Origin: Puffinus mauretanicus
Taxonomy: Eukaryota > Chordata > Aves > Procellariiformes > Procellariidae
Reading direction: 5' to 3'
NCBI GenBank assembly: GCA_023333565.1
Contig: JAJKFH010002068.1
Coordinates: forward strand, 372,001 to 436,000
Length of the DNA stretch: 64,000 nucleotides
Shown: piece by piece, positions 46,581-60,400 of the stretch
Layout: each line of letters begins with the position of its first letter
Numbering within the stretch: the first letter of the stretch is position 1
The notes under the pieces: model-generated
What the model saw: the letters and a program-made list of their open reading frames with translations, nothing else
Database searches by the model: none
What the model was told of the DNA's origin: nothing
Program-made: the position numbers and the translations under genes

Positions 46581-48446
46581 GTGAGCAGCGCTGTTCCATC
46601 CAAAAGCCAAAACCCGCGCTCGGGGCTGGGATCCGCACGGCCGGGGCTGGGTACCAGCTTCAGCCGTGAGGCGACAGCACGGAGGTTTCACCGCCTGCTG
46701 CCGGTGGGAGAGCGGCACTATCGAGACAATCTCTTGCAATCACAGATTTTTTAGGAGTGACTCATGTGCGTATGCTCCGGCTGCCCTTTTTCATCGCTAA
46801 CTGGCGGGGCAGAACAGCACGTCTCTCAGAAAACAATGTTTTAATCATGTTTGGAGGCTGCTTCCCCCATCGCCTCCCCCCCGCACACTTCCCAAAGTAC
46901 CTCTGGAGCTGAGAAGAGGTCAATGCCGATGCAGGTTTTTTCCCTAGCTTGGCATTGCTATTTTCTAACGGTAGCAGTGTTTTTACAGAGAGTGCTTTTA
47001 CAGGGGCTTCCAGCACCATCTGGGAGGGAGAAACCCACCTTGTGGAGGCAGCTAGGAAGGACTACCCAGTCGTGTACAGGTATTTTCTTGAGTGTGCAGC
47101 AGGGCTGTAGGGGTCAGAAAGCGTCATCTCCTCTTGGTTCTGCAGGAAAGCCACTGTGAGAGGTGGGGAAACCCATACACTCTTCTAGACTTTCGTTTTC
47201 TTACCTGTACGATGGAAAAAACCAATATTTACATGTTGTGGACTTCAACAATAATGGATAATTATAAATTGCTTTGATATGTTTATTAAACAATGCATAC
47301 TTGGCCTCCCAGTAGTGAGTTGGGTGGTCCCCACCCAGGACCAAGCTGCAGTCATGGCTTGCGTAGGTTGTATTTCAGTACCAGCGGGGAAGCAGTGGGA
47401 AGCGGTGCGACGTTACCAGCTTTCCGAAAGCAGCGTGTCAGTCTAGCCCTGCCTCTCACTGCACAGCAGGCATGCAGGCCACAGACCCGTGGAAATTAAT
47501 GATTAAGCCCAAATTCTGAAACAAAGCTGTGGAGCTCGGAGAAGACAAACCCTCTAGATTCAAACGTGAAATCCAAGTTTCTTGGCTGGCTGCTGGCATA
47601 GTTTTGTACTGAGGCCACTCAAAACCACCCTACGACTGTGGAAGGTTCAGCACAAGTGCCCACGTCTCGTACCCTGTTTCTGAAACCCTGTGTATGCAAG
47701 GAGACTGGGCCATCCCCTTCCCACCAGTGTTTCTTGCAGCACAATGGGAAAACAGAGCAACTGTGATCAGCTAAATCCCAATTTACACCTACATACCTGC
47801 ATCAACAGGTGAATTCTCTGCACAGTGATTCCACCAAACCAGTTTCTCATAACAGGACCAGTTTTCAATGTTGCTGAGCACCTACAATCCTGCTTGAAAG
47901 CAAGAGAAAGACAGGAGCTCATCACTTCATGAGAGCAAGAGTTGTGAGAGGAAAGACTCTGTCAATCATGGAAAAAGGAATTTGACCTCAAGTCCAGTGA
48001 AGTCTGTGAAGTCTGAAGTTCCAAGGGTTTCATCTGGCTTTGTATCAGTATTTTGAGGAAACTGGGAATATTTCCTAGAAAATGCACTCCCTTTCTCTCC
48101 CTTTTCACCTGCCTCTGTTGCTTTGCTGTTGCTGCTTTGTTTTGGTACCGAACCCTTTCTGATGTTTTGTTCTTCTGCCTTGTTCGGATTTGGAGCTGCA
48201 ACTTCAGAAGCAGCGAATCACCGGAGTAACATGACATGCAGGCAGCCATCCCAGCTCAAGCAAAATCCCACCCACTGTCTAAGGTGTGGCAGTGGGAAAA
48301 AGAAAGGTGAGAAAGAAGTAAAGCAAACAGCCCTTGTACATGGTCCTTCCCACTGCTCACGTTTCCCACTGCTCAGTTGTTTATGTGGGAATCAGCCGCC
48401 CTGCCTGAGCGTCTCCTGGTAGATCCGCAGAGGCTCTTATTGCTGT

Positions 48447-48760
48447 AGAATCATAGAATCACAGAATCATGAAGGTTGGAAAACACCTCTAAGATCATCG
48501 TGTCCAACCGTCAACCCAACCTCCCCATGCCCACTAAACCATGTCCCTAAGTGCCTCATCTACACGTCTTTTAAATACCTCCAGGGATGGGGACTCCACC
48601 ACTTCCCTGGGCAGCCTCTTCCAAGGCCTGACCACTCTTTCAGTAAAGAAATTTCTCCTAATGTCCAATCTAAACCTCCCCTGGTGCCACTTGAGGCCAT
48701 TTCCTCTCGTCCTATCGCTGTTACTTGGGAGAAGAGACCAACCCCCATCCCGCTACAACC
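48447..48760 (-). mobile_element. CR1 LINE fragment, 3' end (about 310 bases)
   Basis: The reversed terminal repeat agaatcatagaatcacagaa is followed by the CR1 text (tcttttaaatacctccaggg; ctgggcagcctcttcca; aatttctcctaatgtccaat; cctctcgtcctatcgctgtt). It ends abruptly after ccgctacaacc. It is on the minus strand, and no reverse transcriptase part remains. Confidence 0.95.
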
Positions 48761-51700
48761 CGAACGTATTTCAGCCCTTTACCTCCTGACACCTCATTAG
48801 CCATCTGTCTTCCACCAGCAAGAACACAGGACGTCCCCATAAGGATCAGACCTGAGGCCAGTCCACCCTTGCACCTCATCCCCGACAATGAAAAGAGCTT
48901 CAGCGGACAGAGGACTGAAGGCTGCAGTTCGCTGAGTTGGAAGCGGCATGGCCTCCCTGCATGGAGGCAGTGCGGAAGGGTCACCACTGAGGAGGCGGAG
49001 GTGAGCCCAAAGGGCTGGTGAAGCTGAACTGCATGCTGTGCCGTGCTCCACTTTTTTCTTGTGGAGCTGGACCACTCTGCAGCCAGGACCTCTTGAGAGC
49101 AAAAGAGAATATGTGGGAAAAGTTGTTGGAAAAGTGTCATTCTGCCTGCCTGCTTTTGCCTTTGTTTTTCTGCACTGTTTCTAAAAATGCTCTCTCCTTG
49201 TTCGCACTCCTTCCCTTCCCTCCTGTTCCCCTGGCTTTTCCCATTTAGGTAGGGAAGCGACCTGTTCTTGACACAGCATCCGAGGTAGATCCTGTGACCG
49301 ACCCTGGTCCCCAGGCTTGACAGAAGACTTGCCAGGTTCTTTGTTGGTGGACCATGAGGAGCCCTTTGCATTTTTTTCAGGTGATTTAATCCGCAGTTGG
49401 CCGTGCCACAGACGGCTCTTTGCCGCTGCAGGTGCATTGCCGCACGTGGCACGTGAAATGCTGAGCTTTCTCAAGAGCACTGAAATCCACTTCTGTCTGA
49501 GTTGCCTCCATGCAACAGATGATGGCGTTGTGAAGAACAAAGCAGAGGACCATCTACAATGGAAGAGGAGTGTGCTGTGGTGAATGTTTGCTCTGCAGCT
49601 GTTAATGATGCAGAACCTCTGGCTATGGGAAAGCAGTGACTCAGGGCTGCGTGTGAGACCTGTTGATGTTTGTTTCACACTAGCGAAGGCAGGAATGCAG
49701 GAACAGTTCTTCGCTTTCCTGCCCACAGAACTCTGCTAACACCTCTGCTTTCTGCTCCGCACCACGGCGGAGTCTGTTGTTCCAGCAAACCGACACAGCG
49801 GTTACAACACAAAACAGTTCGAACCTGGGCCAGCTTCCATCCGCCGCCCTAGCTTGCGGCTGTCCCACCATTCAGGTCCAGTTACACCCCCTGTTACCTG
49901 TCTCCCAGAAAGACAAAATCAGCCTCTGAAAGGGTCTTACTGACATTGCTATGAGACGGGGTTTTGAGCTTTTGTAAGCACAACTGATGCCACGTAATGA
50001 AGACCAAGAAATAATGAGCAGCCTTTTACCTGCCCCCTGTTTGCTTTGCCCATGTTACGTTGTGCCAGGAGGAAAACCAGAAAACAGCACAAGGCAGTAA
50101 CTCAGAGGAACTGGCAAAGAGCTGGAGGAAGCACTTACAGAAGAACTAAGAAGCTGCAGTGGAATCATAGAGGATGAAATTAATTGCTGCAGGTACCCGA
50201 ACTCGTAGGGCAGCAGCAGCGAACTACGGCCACTAGTTTGGCACTTGCAGAGGTTTGGGCCAATGCTCGTGAGCTACAAATATTTTTAAATAAGCTGAAT
50301 AATAGAAACCAAAACTGCTCACAGGTACATGGAGATTGATGGTAAGGCTGTGCTCTCCTGCAGAGCACCCTGTTTTGGCGGCAGGGAGGCAAGAATTGCC
50401 CCCTCAGCCAGGTACGCGCGTTTTCCGGGGCAGCTGGAAGGTCACAGGATTGTGTGGCTCATCTTTGCACCCAGTGAAATACCTAAATTAGTAACTTCAG
50501 CAACTCACTGCCACAAATAAGGTCATGCCTTTTAAAGCTGGATCCAACACTGAACAAGAACTTTAATATAAAAAAAAAAAAACAAAACCGTGTAAGGCAC
50601 AAGGGCCGAGTTGTGATTTTACTCCCAGGAGAACAAATCACCTGTGATTTCCCTGGCTTCAGTTTCCTACCTGGATAGCTGAGTGACTGGCCTCCAGTTT
50701 CTCACCAGGATAGCCCACTTCCAGAATTCCTAGGAAATTCAAGATGGACACAAGCAGGAGTAGTAATTGTGAATGAAAAAGAGTGTTTGGTTTTTAAAGA
50801 TAAACTACTGCCAAGGTGTTGCTCTTGCCTGTTGCTCAGCAAAGGGTGACCATGCTATTCAAAGTCCCCCCCACTTGCCTTTGCTTGCTCTGGTCACTCG
50901 ATGTATACGGTTGAACTCCAGGGGAAGGGCGAGGGTGAAATTCCATTTCATTATGGAATGAAGCCATTATCAAATAGTCCCCTGGACTGATTCGCTAGCA
51001 GTGATGCAGGTTCTCAAATCATTTGTGGCATTTTCAAAGGTCGTAGGGTGTTGAGAACCCAAACCCCATTGAATTCCAATTTGATTTGGGCACTTTGCTG
51101 CCTTGGCTCTTTCAAAAATGGAAATTTCCAGCTGGAAATTCCCCAGTCCTGTCTGCACCCTGCTGCATCCACATCCAGCTGGAATAACCGCAGTGCCCTC
51201 ACCAAACTTCCCTAACACAGCGATGCTGTCAGCACTACCAGCAGAGAGCCGGTCTGTAAGGGAGACGTTACCGACCCAAAGCCATCCCTGTTTATGCTGA
51301 GCTATATACCTTTGCCTCCCTAGATGAGTTTCAGTGTTCTTTTATTTACTATGGTATTTTCTCCAGGCGTTTTATTTCATATATTTGGGAGGCTCTCAAA
51401 AGCTTTCTAAGTACAAACCATCGCTTGGCAGGACTTTTCCTGAGACTGAACAAATTTCTCATTGCTGTACCAGTCAGGCTAACCAGGCATGTGTCCTCTT
51501 TCAAAAAATGCCTTTGGTTCATTTCAGAATCCACCGCTGCTCAAGTCTGGACCTGTCTCTTGGATGCCTCCAGGACTCTGAAGTGATGCCAGGGAACCGG
51601 GAAGTCGGGAGACTCCTCCCTCGTCCAGCAGCCTCCCTGGGAAGGTGAGAGGGATGCCCAGACGCTCTCCGAAATGAATTTCTGATGAAAGCTAGTATTC

Positions 51701-54623
51701 CAAGAGTCTAGGGCAAACTGTGGCAATCGTTGCAGTAGTTCTATGGCAATCAGATTGCCATGTGTCATTCCGGTTATTTCTTCCTCTACCTTGTGAGCTC
51801 TTCAGACCCTGGCGGGGCCCCATCTGTTGCTGAGAGTTACTGGCAAAGTGTGTTGCAGTTCAGAAAAGCAGTTGCTTCACAGTATCGGATGGGGCCAAAT
51901 TTTCATGTATGTTGTCAATCACGTTTTGCATAAACCGCAAAGACCGTCCCACGGAGCCACGCTGCTAGCTATTTTTATTTTTTCACTATGGAGAGCAACC
52001 CAGCGAACTTAACCATTTATTTGGCACAGCCAGTCATCTGCGAACTGTTTACACTGCCGCCCCATAGCTTCGGATGAGGAAAGATTCCCCTGTAGTGCTC
52101 CAGAACTCGGCTTTCTTTTGAGATGCTCAGTTAGCATCTACCAGTCCAACTCCTTGTAACATAAATGGACACTGGCGGCTAGGCTGAAGAGACCCTCACT
52201 TCACCCCGGTCACTAAATACCGATAAAAGGTCAGTGTGATTTTGGCAACATCAACCTGGAATAGATGCGGACTGCTCACTTAAGAAATGGCTATGCATTT
52301 TTGAGCTACATGCAGGTGCAGCCTGTAAATTCTGTTTTTAAAAAAACATTCAATATTCTGCTGGCTTTTTACAGACAGAGCTAGCTTCTGTTTCCATCAG
52401 CTACCTGCACCAAAGGAGAGGTACAGACTGCTATGAATAACCGCAGAGCTCGATGACAGATGAACTTGTCTTTGATTTATCAAGTTTATGAAAACGCCCT
52501 GAAGGGCTGGTGAGGTATCACTAACGTCTGACGGTTACAGCTCTGGCCTTGAATGGCCTCACCAAGATCAACTCTTACAGTTCTGAAAGAATGATTAACT
52601 CTGCATTTCATTTCCACAGAAATAGGATCTCACGGCTGCTTATGCAGTATTTCTGCAGGGAAGTGCACCTCAGTATAAACAGAAATGGGTAAAAACTATT
52701 CACAGTTGACCTCTCAAGTTGAACCTATAGTATTTACTGGCAAAAAAGTAAATTTTTCTGGACTCAGCAGCGGTTTGACCATAGTACCTGTGAATAGAAG
52801 TAGCTGAATTTACTAATAGTGTATCAGAGAGAGCCACTGCAGGTATTAACAGGAAAAAGATTGGGATATTCTTGGAAATAACAGGAATGAGGGACACGGC
52901 AGGCTTACAGCCACATTTCTCTGAAACCCCCTAAATACACCACATACAGTATGTATATGCTGAGCCTTTGCAGATGGGGAACTTTCATCCAGGATTCAGT
53001 TCTGACTGAAACCATAAAAAGGCTCCAAAGCGTTCAAAAACCAGATTCCCGGTTGCTGGAATTTTGAGAGCTTAAGCAAAACTGCTTTAATTTGTGTAAC
53101 CACAAGCAAATGTAAAACCTCTGCGTTACAGACCATACCGACAGCCAGGACCAGCTCTAGGACAGAAATCATGGGAAGCATTAGGAGTCCGGAGCACAGG
53201 CAAGTTTACGGAGCCTCGGGGAATGTGGGAGAAGCTGGGTACGAGCTGAAGGCCAGCGAGGGGCGAGCGTGAGGGGCTGTGGCTCGGGGTGCCCTGCGGA
53301 GCACAGCTGAAGGGAATTGCTTCTCCGGTGATTTGTAGTGGGAGGCACCTGGCCAGGCAGGGGGGCTCTGCTCAGGACCTGACCAGCAGCTACTCCGCGG
53401 GGTGCTGAGGGGCTTCCAGGTAAGAAATGCGTCCTTTAACCAGTCCGATCTGTGGCTGTAGCGTCTCGGAGCTGAGGCATCGGTTTGTGGTGCAAACAGG
53501 GCAAGGGAGCCGGTCCTCGGGGTGTTTGCTGTGGGGCTCCAGCGCCTGCCAGCTTCCTCGGTGCGTGGTGCTGGTTCCTGGCTCACTCCCTCCCCGTGCC
53601 CAGCCTCTTCCTCCGACCCAGTGTCATGGTTCCTTCTCCTGCCCAGAGGAAAGATGTGTGTTGGGAGCAGCAGGCATTTTTCCCCGTTTTTCCCTTTATT
53701 TTCCTGCTCTCTTCCGGAGCATGGACTCGCAAACGCTGGCGTTGATATGAATAAGGAGGCAGCAAAGTGCAGTGGCTGAGGGAACACAAGGGAAGAGGAG
53801 GGGGGAGTAAATCTCTTACCATTTATTTAGCTGCCGAGTTAGTGTAATATACAAAACAAAACAAAACACAGCCCGCTCCCCCCATACCCTTATCCAGACG
53901 AAGGGCAGGAAAATGGGATATAGCAGGGAGCAGGAGGCCTCTCAGTCCTGCCATAGTCATACCTAAAACTTCTAAGTTGCAGCTATGGGAGAAATCCAAT
54001 TAACAAAAAAAAAGAGTTAAATGCAGGCTGAATCTAATTCACTTTGTTCACCATATAACCACAGTTAGCTCCGACTCTTCTAGTCTTCTGCTTGTGATTT
54101 TTTAAAGTATATTTATAGGCAGTTCCTTTGTTCCCAATAGTTCTAAAATGGCCCTGATTTTAGGACCTGTTCTAAGGGAGATAAAGGCCAAGGACAAGTA
54201 AGCAAGCGGGGAGACTTGGGTGTTATTAACTCATCCTCGTTTGTTTTCAGGTTTCCCTTTTTTTCAGTGGTACTCGAGGCTTTTTCTCTCGCTCTGCATG
54301 CGTTTATTGAAAGGATAGGCTCACAAACAGTCATCAAATAGCAGATAGTGAATAATGAGTTAGGCTTGCACACAGAAATCCAAAAGGGTTTGTTTAAAGT
54401 GGTGTTTGGTATGCAAATAAAATTAGCAATCCAAATGAGGTTGTTTCTCCTCACTGTTTGCTTAGCCTCTCCCTGGCTTTGGCTCCCAATTGGAGGGACT
54501 GAGGTAATGGTTTAATATAATCTAGTAAGCGATTTGCGTTTGGACACCAAAATTAAAATGGAATCTTTATCAAGTATCAGATCCTTTCGGTTGTGCCAAC
54601 CCCCCTTAAGCCACGCGGCTGTA

Positions 54624-54680
54624 ACAGGGTTTAAAAGCGAATAGGCAGGGTTTAAAACAGGGTTTAAAAGCGAATAGGCA
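54624..54680 (+). repeat. two-copy direct repeat next to a G-rich run
   Basis: The 24-base word starting acagggtttaaaagcgaata is present at 54624-54647 and 54657-54680 with no change, 33 bases apart. It is followed by runs of seven G at 54685-54700. Confidence 0.9.
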
Positions 54681-56913
54681 GTCTCGGGGGGGACGGGGGG
54701 GTTGGGCACGTGCTCCGCGGTCCTCGGGCGCTCCCCAGGGCTCCCCCCGGAGCAGTCCCCGGGGCAGTGTCACAAGCACTAATACTCTAACCGGAGCTTG
54801 GAAGTAGTTTTGATCCCATGTACTTTCAAAGCAAGTTCACGATATCTGGGAAAAAAAAATGCTGTTGCCTTGAAAAAGGTAGATAGTTTGATAGAAGTGG
54901 ATGTTATTCATTAAGCAGCTTCTTTAATACTTAAATCCACCTTCGCTGAGTAAAACGATCAAATTATATGTTGATAGTTTCTGGAGTCTGAACGACTTGA
55001 ACTTTGTTCTTGAATCAGTTTAGATTGTAACAGTTGTGCCAGGAGGTGCTTGTTAAATTTACTGCCCTGGGAGCTGACTCCACCTTTCCTTGCCTAAAAT
55101 AAACTGACGAAGGAGTACGAGCAGAGCTTCTCCCAGCAGAAGTTTCTTAAGGGGGCTAGGTATTCTATTTTCCTTCCCTACCGCCTAAGTATCTAAATAG
55201 CCGCCTACACTACGTTCAGGGCTGGTATTCCGAAGACGTAAAGAACATCCATACCATACTGAGAACAGTCCTTTCTATTGATTGGGCTTTCATCATACTT
55301 AAAGGTGATATGAAGTGTTTTTAAGGCACTGGAGTTTTTATTGCTTCATGATGACTAATAAAGTATTTAGAAGTGTTCAAGCTGTTTTCCCCTTAAATGT
55401 TTTGATTTGTACAGAATACTAGGAAAACTAAATGCTTGTTCTTTGTCTTTGCTCAGCTCCCTGGTTTATTTTTGCTTGTTTTTAAAATTGTTAATTGTAG
55501 GAGCAGAAAGGAGGTGCTGAACTTTTTTTTTAAACCCATACATTGCTATGCCAGTATGTTAAACTTTAATGTTGGTAAGTTAAAGCCAAATAAGAAGTCT
55601 GAATACTTGGAGTCTACAACAAAGTCTGTTCGTTATTTTCTTCTGCAACTGTCTGGACAAGTTATTTTCTGTGTGTGCCTGAGCTTTCCCAATTGTAACG
55701 TGCAGGTAATACATAGCAATTTGATTGCAATGCTGTCTTCAGCTAATAGTTGCAAAGTGCTTGGGGGAGAAAGGGACGTGGCTCTTGTGAGATGAAGGGC
55801 ACAGCATTAACAGACCGGTGACATTGCTGTGACATATTGCATTATGACAGCAAACAAAGCCAATTCTGAAACCCTTCCTAGTGCTCACAAGCAGCATCAA
55901 TAATACTTATGCATGCAAACAGGAGGTATTTGAGGGCTGTTTGGTAAAATGCTTTCCCCGGTCTGATGCTGGGCTTGATCATGCAAAGGCGTAATGGGCT
56001 GTGCCTGACGATGTAGAACATACTTGCATATTTTACCTGCTGGTAGGTAAAGTGTAATGCAACAGAGTCCTCGGAACTTTTTTTTAATGCCATAGCACAA
56101 GCTGTAGGCTGGGAAAAGGATATTTTATTTAGTTCTTCTTTAGGAGAATCTGTGATCACCTTAGAATGTTAAGCATGTTGAAATAAGGGCTTCAGGCTTT
56201 TGGAGGAACAAATAAAGCTGAAAAATTTCCCTTTCACAACTTTAAAACCAATATTTGTCACTGCTTTTCAAAATTTTCAGTACCAAAACATTTTAAGTCT
56301 AAGATTAATAAAAGGGAAGCAGACCAAAATGAAAGCTTGCCCGATTTCTTTTGGCCCCAGTATAATAATTTGCTTACAAAGTTTTGTTACCAAAAAAAAA
56401 AATCTCTACTAGGTTCCAAGACTGAAAGCAGGGATTAAGAAGTTTGCCCGTACCTAGACTGTACTAGGTACTCTGTTTGGAGTTTCTGTAGCCTTTTGAG
56501 TATTGCTGAAGATATTACAAGTAGCTGGAAGGTTCCTGCTTGCCTTGCTCTTATGATAAGTCCTCAATCAACAAAGCGAGATGTAATTACAGTAGGCAGA
56601 AATGGATTGCTTCAGTTTTCACCTTGTCTGAGCCCAAGCTATTTTGAAAGCAAAGCATCTTTCTGCTACTCAATTCAGATAACCTGCCCAGGGTGTTCCC
56701 TTGTCAATCAAAGAAATACTGGTTTTGCTAAGATAGATGTTGCTTGTTTCCTTCCCGCAGCTTGCCTCGGAGGGCGATCTGGTTTAGGATCTCTCCCCCT
56801 TTGTGAAGGTGGTATCTGCCTTGCTAGTTTAAGGATCATAAGAGGGTATTCAAGTCAAAAATCTCCTTGGCTTGTTCCAGACTACGGATCTGGAGGACAA
56901 GTAATATTAAATA

Positions 56914-56940
56914 CATATATATATATATATATATATATGT
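56914..56940. repeat. (TA)n microsatellite
   Basis: About 13 uninterrupted AT dinucleotides. It is expected to vary in length. Confidence 0.95.
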
Positions 56941-59550
56941 TGAGGGATTACTGCTTGTATTCTGTGAGAGACACTAGCTCCTGGCTTGTGTAAGGACCAT
57001 TTTTTCTGGATAAAAGGTTTTTTTGGGTGGAAGCGTATTGAGAAATTCCTCCCCCCCCACCCCCTGCCCCAACACACACGATGGCAGGTCTTGTGTTTAG
57101 AAATCAAGGATATTTCGAAGTCTATAACATTTCATTGCTGAGATGTTACTGAGTTGGGTTCAGTCTCCTGTGGCTGGCTAGAACTTTACGAGTGGGGCAA
57201 GGATGAGGCAGCGTTTCATCAGCATTGTCTAGAAGCCCAGTTCATCTTCACAGAGGTGCAGCCCCTTCGAATGGTTGGTCGTGAGTTGTGTCAGCCCAAC
57301 GTGCCGCTGTACCCGTCCACGTCATGTCCAAACTACCAGGAGAGAACTCTGCGGAGCTGGCTGTGTCTCCAGCAGAGCTGCGCTGCGCCACGAGGAGGGA
57401 CCTCCCGAGCAGCAGTTGCTGCTCTTGGACGGGAACTGTTAGACTGAGTTCAGGCATTGGGGAATACTGCTTACTTGGTTTAAGCACACAGAAATCCGTA
57501 TTGCTTCAAAATAAATTCAACTCAGAGCTGGGTTGAGATTCAATTCTTTTATTAAATATAGAACTAAAATGCCTAAAATTAATCAGCTCTAAGGCAGTGA
57601 AACAGCACGTAAAATAGCATGTAAGATATAAAAATGTATTTATACAATAGCAGCTAGTGAAATTGGTCTTCCTACTTCTACAAAGAAAACGATCTTTCTG
57701 TACGTGTTTATCCACACATGTGGATTCTAGTGATAAAAACAGTGACAGCAGAATATTCATCAGAATAATTACACTATGCTACTGGTAACAGAATATGTGA
57801 TCACAGCATTAAGGACTAGAGTCATATCTTCAATCTCTTTGCCTTCTCTGAGAATGTTTTATGCATACCTACCCTTTAAAAATGACTGCATAGGACATCT
57901 CATGGGATTTTTTTTGTTTATTACCAATTTACCCAAGAACACATTTTAGTAAAAGGCATGTAGTTCTTGTTTTCACTTCTTTTAAAGATAATTAATAAAG
58001 GGTAGTGCTGCTGAAAGGTCAAATCTGTTTCATTTCAAGAAACACTGTAACTCCAAAAAACCCCTTCATCATATTGAGCATCTCATGAAGACGGAAATAG
58101 AAACATTGACGCTTCCAATAAGAGCCTGTAGCTTCTGTGAAATCCAAAGGGTAAGCGTTGGACAAAGAGAGGCATATAGAGGAAAGGAAAACAAGGAACC
58201 CAACAGTTGATGTTCAGGCATAGCACAGGTAAAAGTATAAAATGTAGTGGACTAATACCTTGATGAGACACTGCAGTATACCAGAAGAAGTAGCAGGTTT
58301 CCATAAAATAATTGTCCTATGAAAAGGAATACCGTTTGTATCCTGCAAAATGAGACTTGCCAGCATGAGTCATTTTAACCAGGACATAGATACCATCTGC
58401 AGCATCTGAGCAGTTTTGGGCAAGGTGATTTCCTAACTGGGAAATTCCTGACAATTTAGTGAGATCTCGTTGATGTAGAGAGCCATGCTATCTTCATTCT
58501 CGTGCCTCAGGGCACAGGGTGCTCATCGCTGAGGTCAGGAATACGCTGTCACGCTGCTCCCTCCCACCGCTGTCACATTGCCCAGGAGGGTGCTGTATTG
58601 AGAAATCCGACAGCTGGCACAGGCGGTTGCTGCTTCTCGGTGCGGGGAGGATAAAGGCTGGCGGCCGCGTGCGGGGAATCGGAGCACTTCTCAGGGAGGC
58701 CACCTTTCTTACTGTGTGATTTGACTAACTACACCTCAAAGAGAAGGTTTGCTGAACTGAGGGCTTTGCAAACCCTTTCATTTTATATAAAACCTTTAAA
58801 AGTACTTTTCTGTCGGTGTAAAAATAAAGCAGACCTTATTCGAAGTTGCAATGTAGTAACAGGATGCACTGATCTATTGCTGAATTTTGCTCATTTAACA
58901 AATAATATCTAAACAGAAGCAGCTACTTAAACTGACAGCAATGACTAAATAGCCCAAGTTTACCCAGAGAAATTCTCTTTATCTCAAGCAACAGCAAAAA
59001 AGCCTCGTGTTTTCTGTATTGAGTATAGGAATAACTCTTTACGATGAAGATTTTAAGGTTTGGAAACTATCAACTCCCTATGCCATGGCACTGGGAGTTT
59101 TCAGCCGTGCTTACCATCCTTGGGAGCAGTGATGGTCTCTGCTTAGCTGATTCAGTTTTATGATGTCTTTCTCTTATGATGTCTCTGTTATATCTGCACC
59201 CATCAAATTTGGGGAAAGCCTGACAAAAGTTACTAACATACAGATAGCTAGCGAGCTCAGGAGCCTAGTTTCTTAGGGAAGCAAGTTCAGACAAGATATC
59301 TTGACCTACTGACATATTATGGACATGCAAGCTTATTTTCTCTTGACTTTTCTCATCTCTCTTTGTACTTCTGCAGGCGTTACAGTACGTGTTTGGGTGT
59401 TAACAAGACAGACATGAACCCGTGCACTTGAATAAGCTTTCAACGTAAGCCCAAACTCCAGTGAGAAGAAGAACATCAGACTTCGCTGATTCTTCTGATA
59501 AAGGCAAGCTTTTTTCTCCATATTGCTGTCAAGACGAAGATTTTTGCCAA

Positions 59551-59628
59551 TGCGATTGACGGCATTACCAGACAGTATTAGACAAAAATAGCTAGATCTA
59601 ACTTTGCCTGGTAAGACAGCAATCAGCA
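59551..59628 (-). ncRNA. MIR429: miR-429 precursor hairpin
   Basis: On the minus strand the 3' arm (59559-59580) reads TAATACTGTCTGGTAATGCC plus GT, which is the bird form of mature miR-429 with seed AAUACUG. The 5' arm (59597-59617, gtcttaccaggcaaagttag a) pairs with it, and flanking gattg/caatc extends the stem. miR-429 belongs to the miR-200 family, represses ZEB1 and ZEB2 and maintains epithelial state. It lies on the same strand as TTLL10 and miR-200a, as in human. It should be processed from one primary transcript with miR-200a. Confidence 0.97.
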
Positions 59629-60362
59629 GGCACTCAGGCTAAAGGAAACCACCAACATTAAAGGACTTTCTGCAGATGCAGGACTAAAAAGATAGGGCAG
59701 GGAAGGGCTGAGGGCCTCTCCCTTAGACAAAGCAATAACCAGTAAATATTTAACTTGAAATACTTGCTGATTATGAGGCAGTACAATCATGAAAACACAA
59801 CTGTATCCAGTTCACTGGTATGTGAGTTAAAAAAAATTGTAAAGAACTTAACTTACCGACAGCTGTGTCCACTGCATCCGTCTTGCTGTGGAACCGCTCA
59901 CCATGCCCGGCTCTGGTGCGGCTCCTCAACAGCAGCACAGCGAGACCGTGGATGCACGTCTCGGCTGCGCTCTACAGACCGTGCCCTCACCAATACTAAA
60001 ACTCCCCTCGGTGAGACCACTGTTTCACAATTGTCTGATGTAGAGCAGGCCACGGGCAGCTCTTAACCCACCCTGAGGATCAGTGCTGCCCGTGGAATTG
60101 CTCTCCTGTGAAACTGATTTCCGTGAGATGAAAATCAGCAGGAGGAGGGAGGGAGGGAAAGGTACTGAGGCAGAAGGGGATTTTTCTGGGTTGCCCCTGG
60201 CTCTCGTGACTAACTGTGTCTCTCTAAGAGAAGCTTGAATGGACACTTTCCTAAGCACACATCATCATGGGGGGGTAGGGGGAATTTCCCTGGTCTCCAT
60301 TTTGTTTTTTTTAAGGCGACATTCCCATGCCTGCCATGGATGCCCAATTAGAGTTATCTGCG

Positions 60363-60400
<38 letters not shown>

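Larger units (their letters stand above)
40996..59550. other. intergenic DNA between TTLL10 and the miR-200 hairpins
   Basis: About 18.5 kb without a secure gene. GC-rich islands with long but unrelated overlapping frames lie at 44.6-45.4, 48.7-49.7 and 53.2-53.8 kb. The primary miR-200 transcript, read on the minus strand, may run into this region. A purine-rich stretch (44000-44042) and an 18-base palindrome aatttccagctggaaatt (51123-51140) are present. Confidence 0.5.

Noticed and set aside
48721..49452. 243-codon minus-strand open frame, the longest in the window
   Set aside because: Its last codons run into a CR1 element, a second long frame overlaps it, and nothing in the protein is recognisable. 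GC-rich low-stop sequence is the simpler reading.
53206..53787. 193-codon minus-strand frame and three overlapping plus-strand frames
   Set aside because: Same GC-rich composition effect, low complexity (Pro, Ser, Ala) and no domain.
56496..56993. 165-codon plus-strand frame with a good internal acceptor (ccttcccgcag at 56760)
   Set aside because: It runs through a (TA)n repeat at its end and no homologous family came to mind. It is at chance length for this window.
60364..60393. Poly(T) run as the tail of a minus-strand processed pseudogene
   Set aside because: No gene-like sequence follows at higher coordinates and no target-site duplication was seen.
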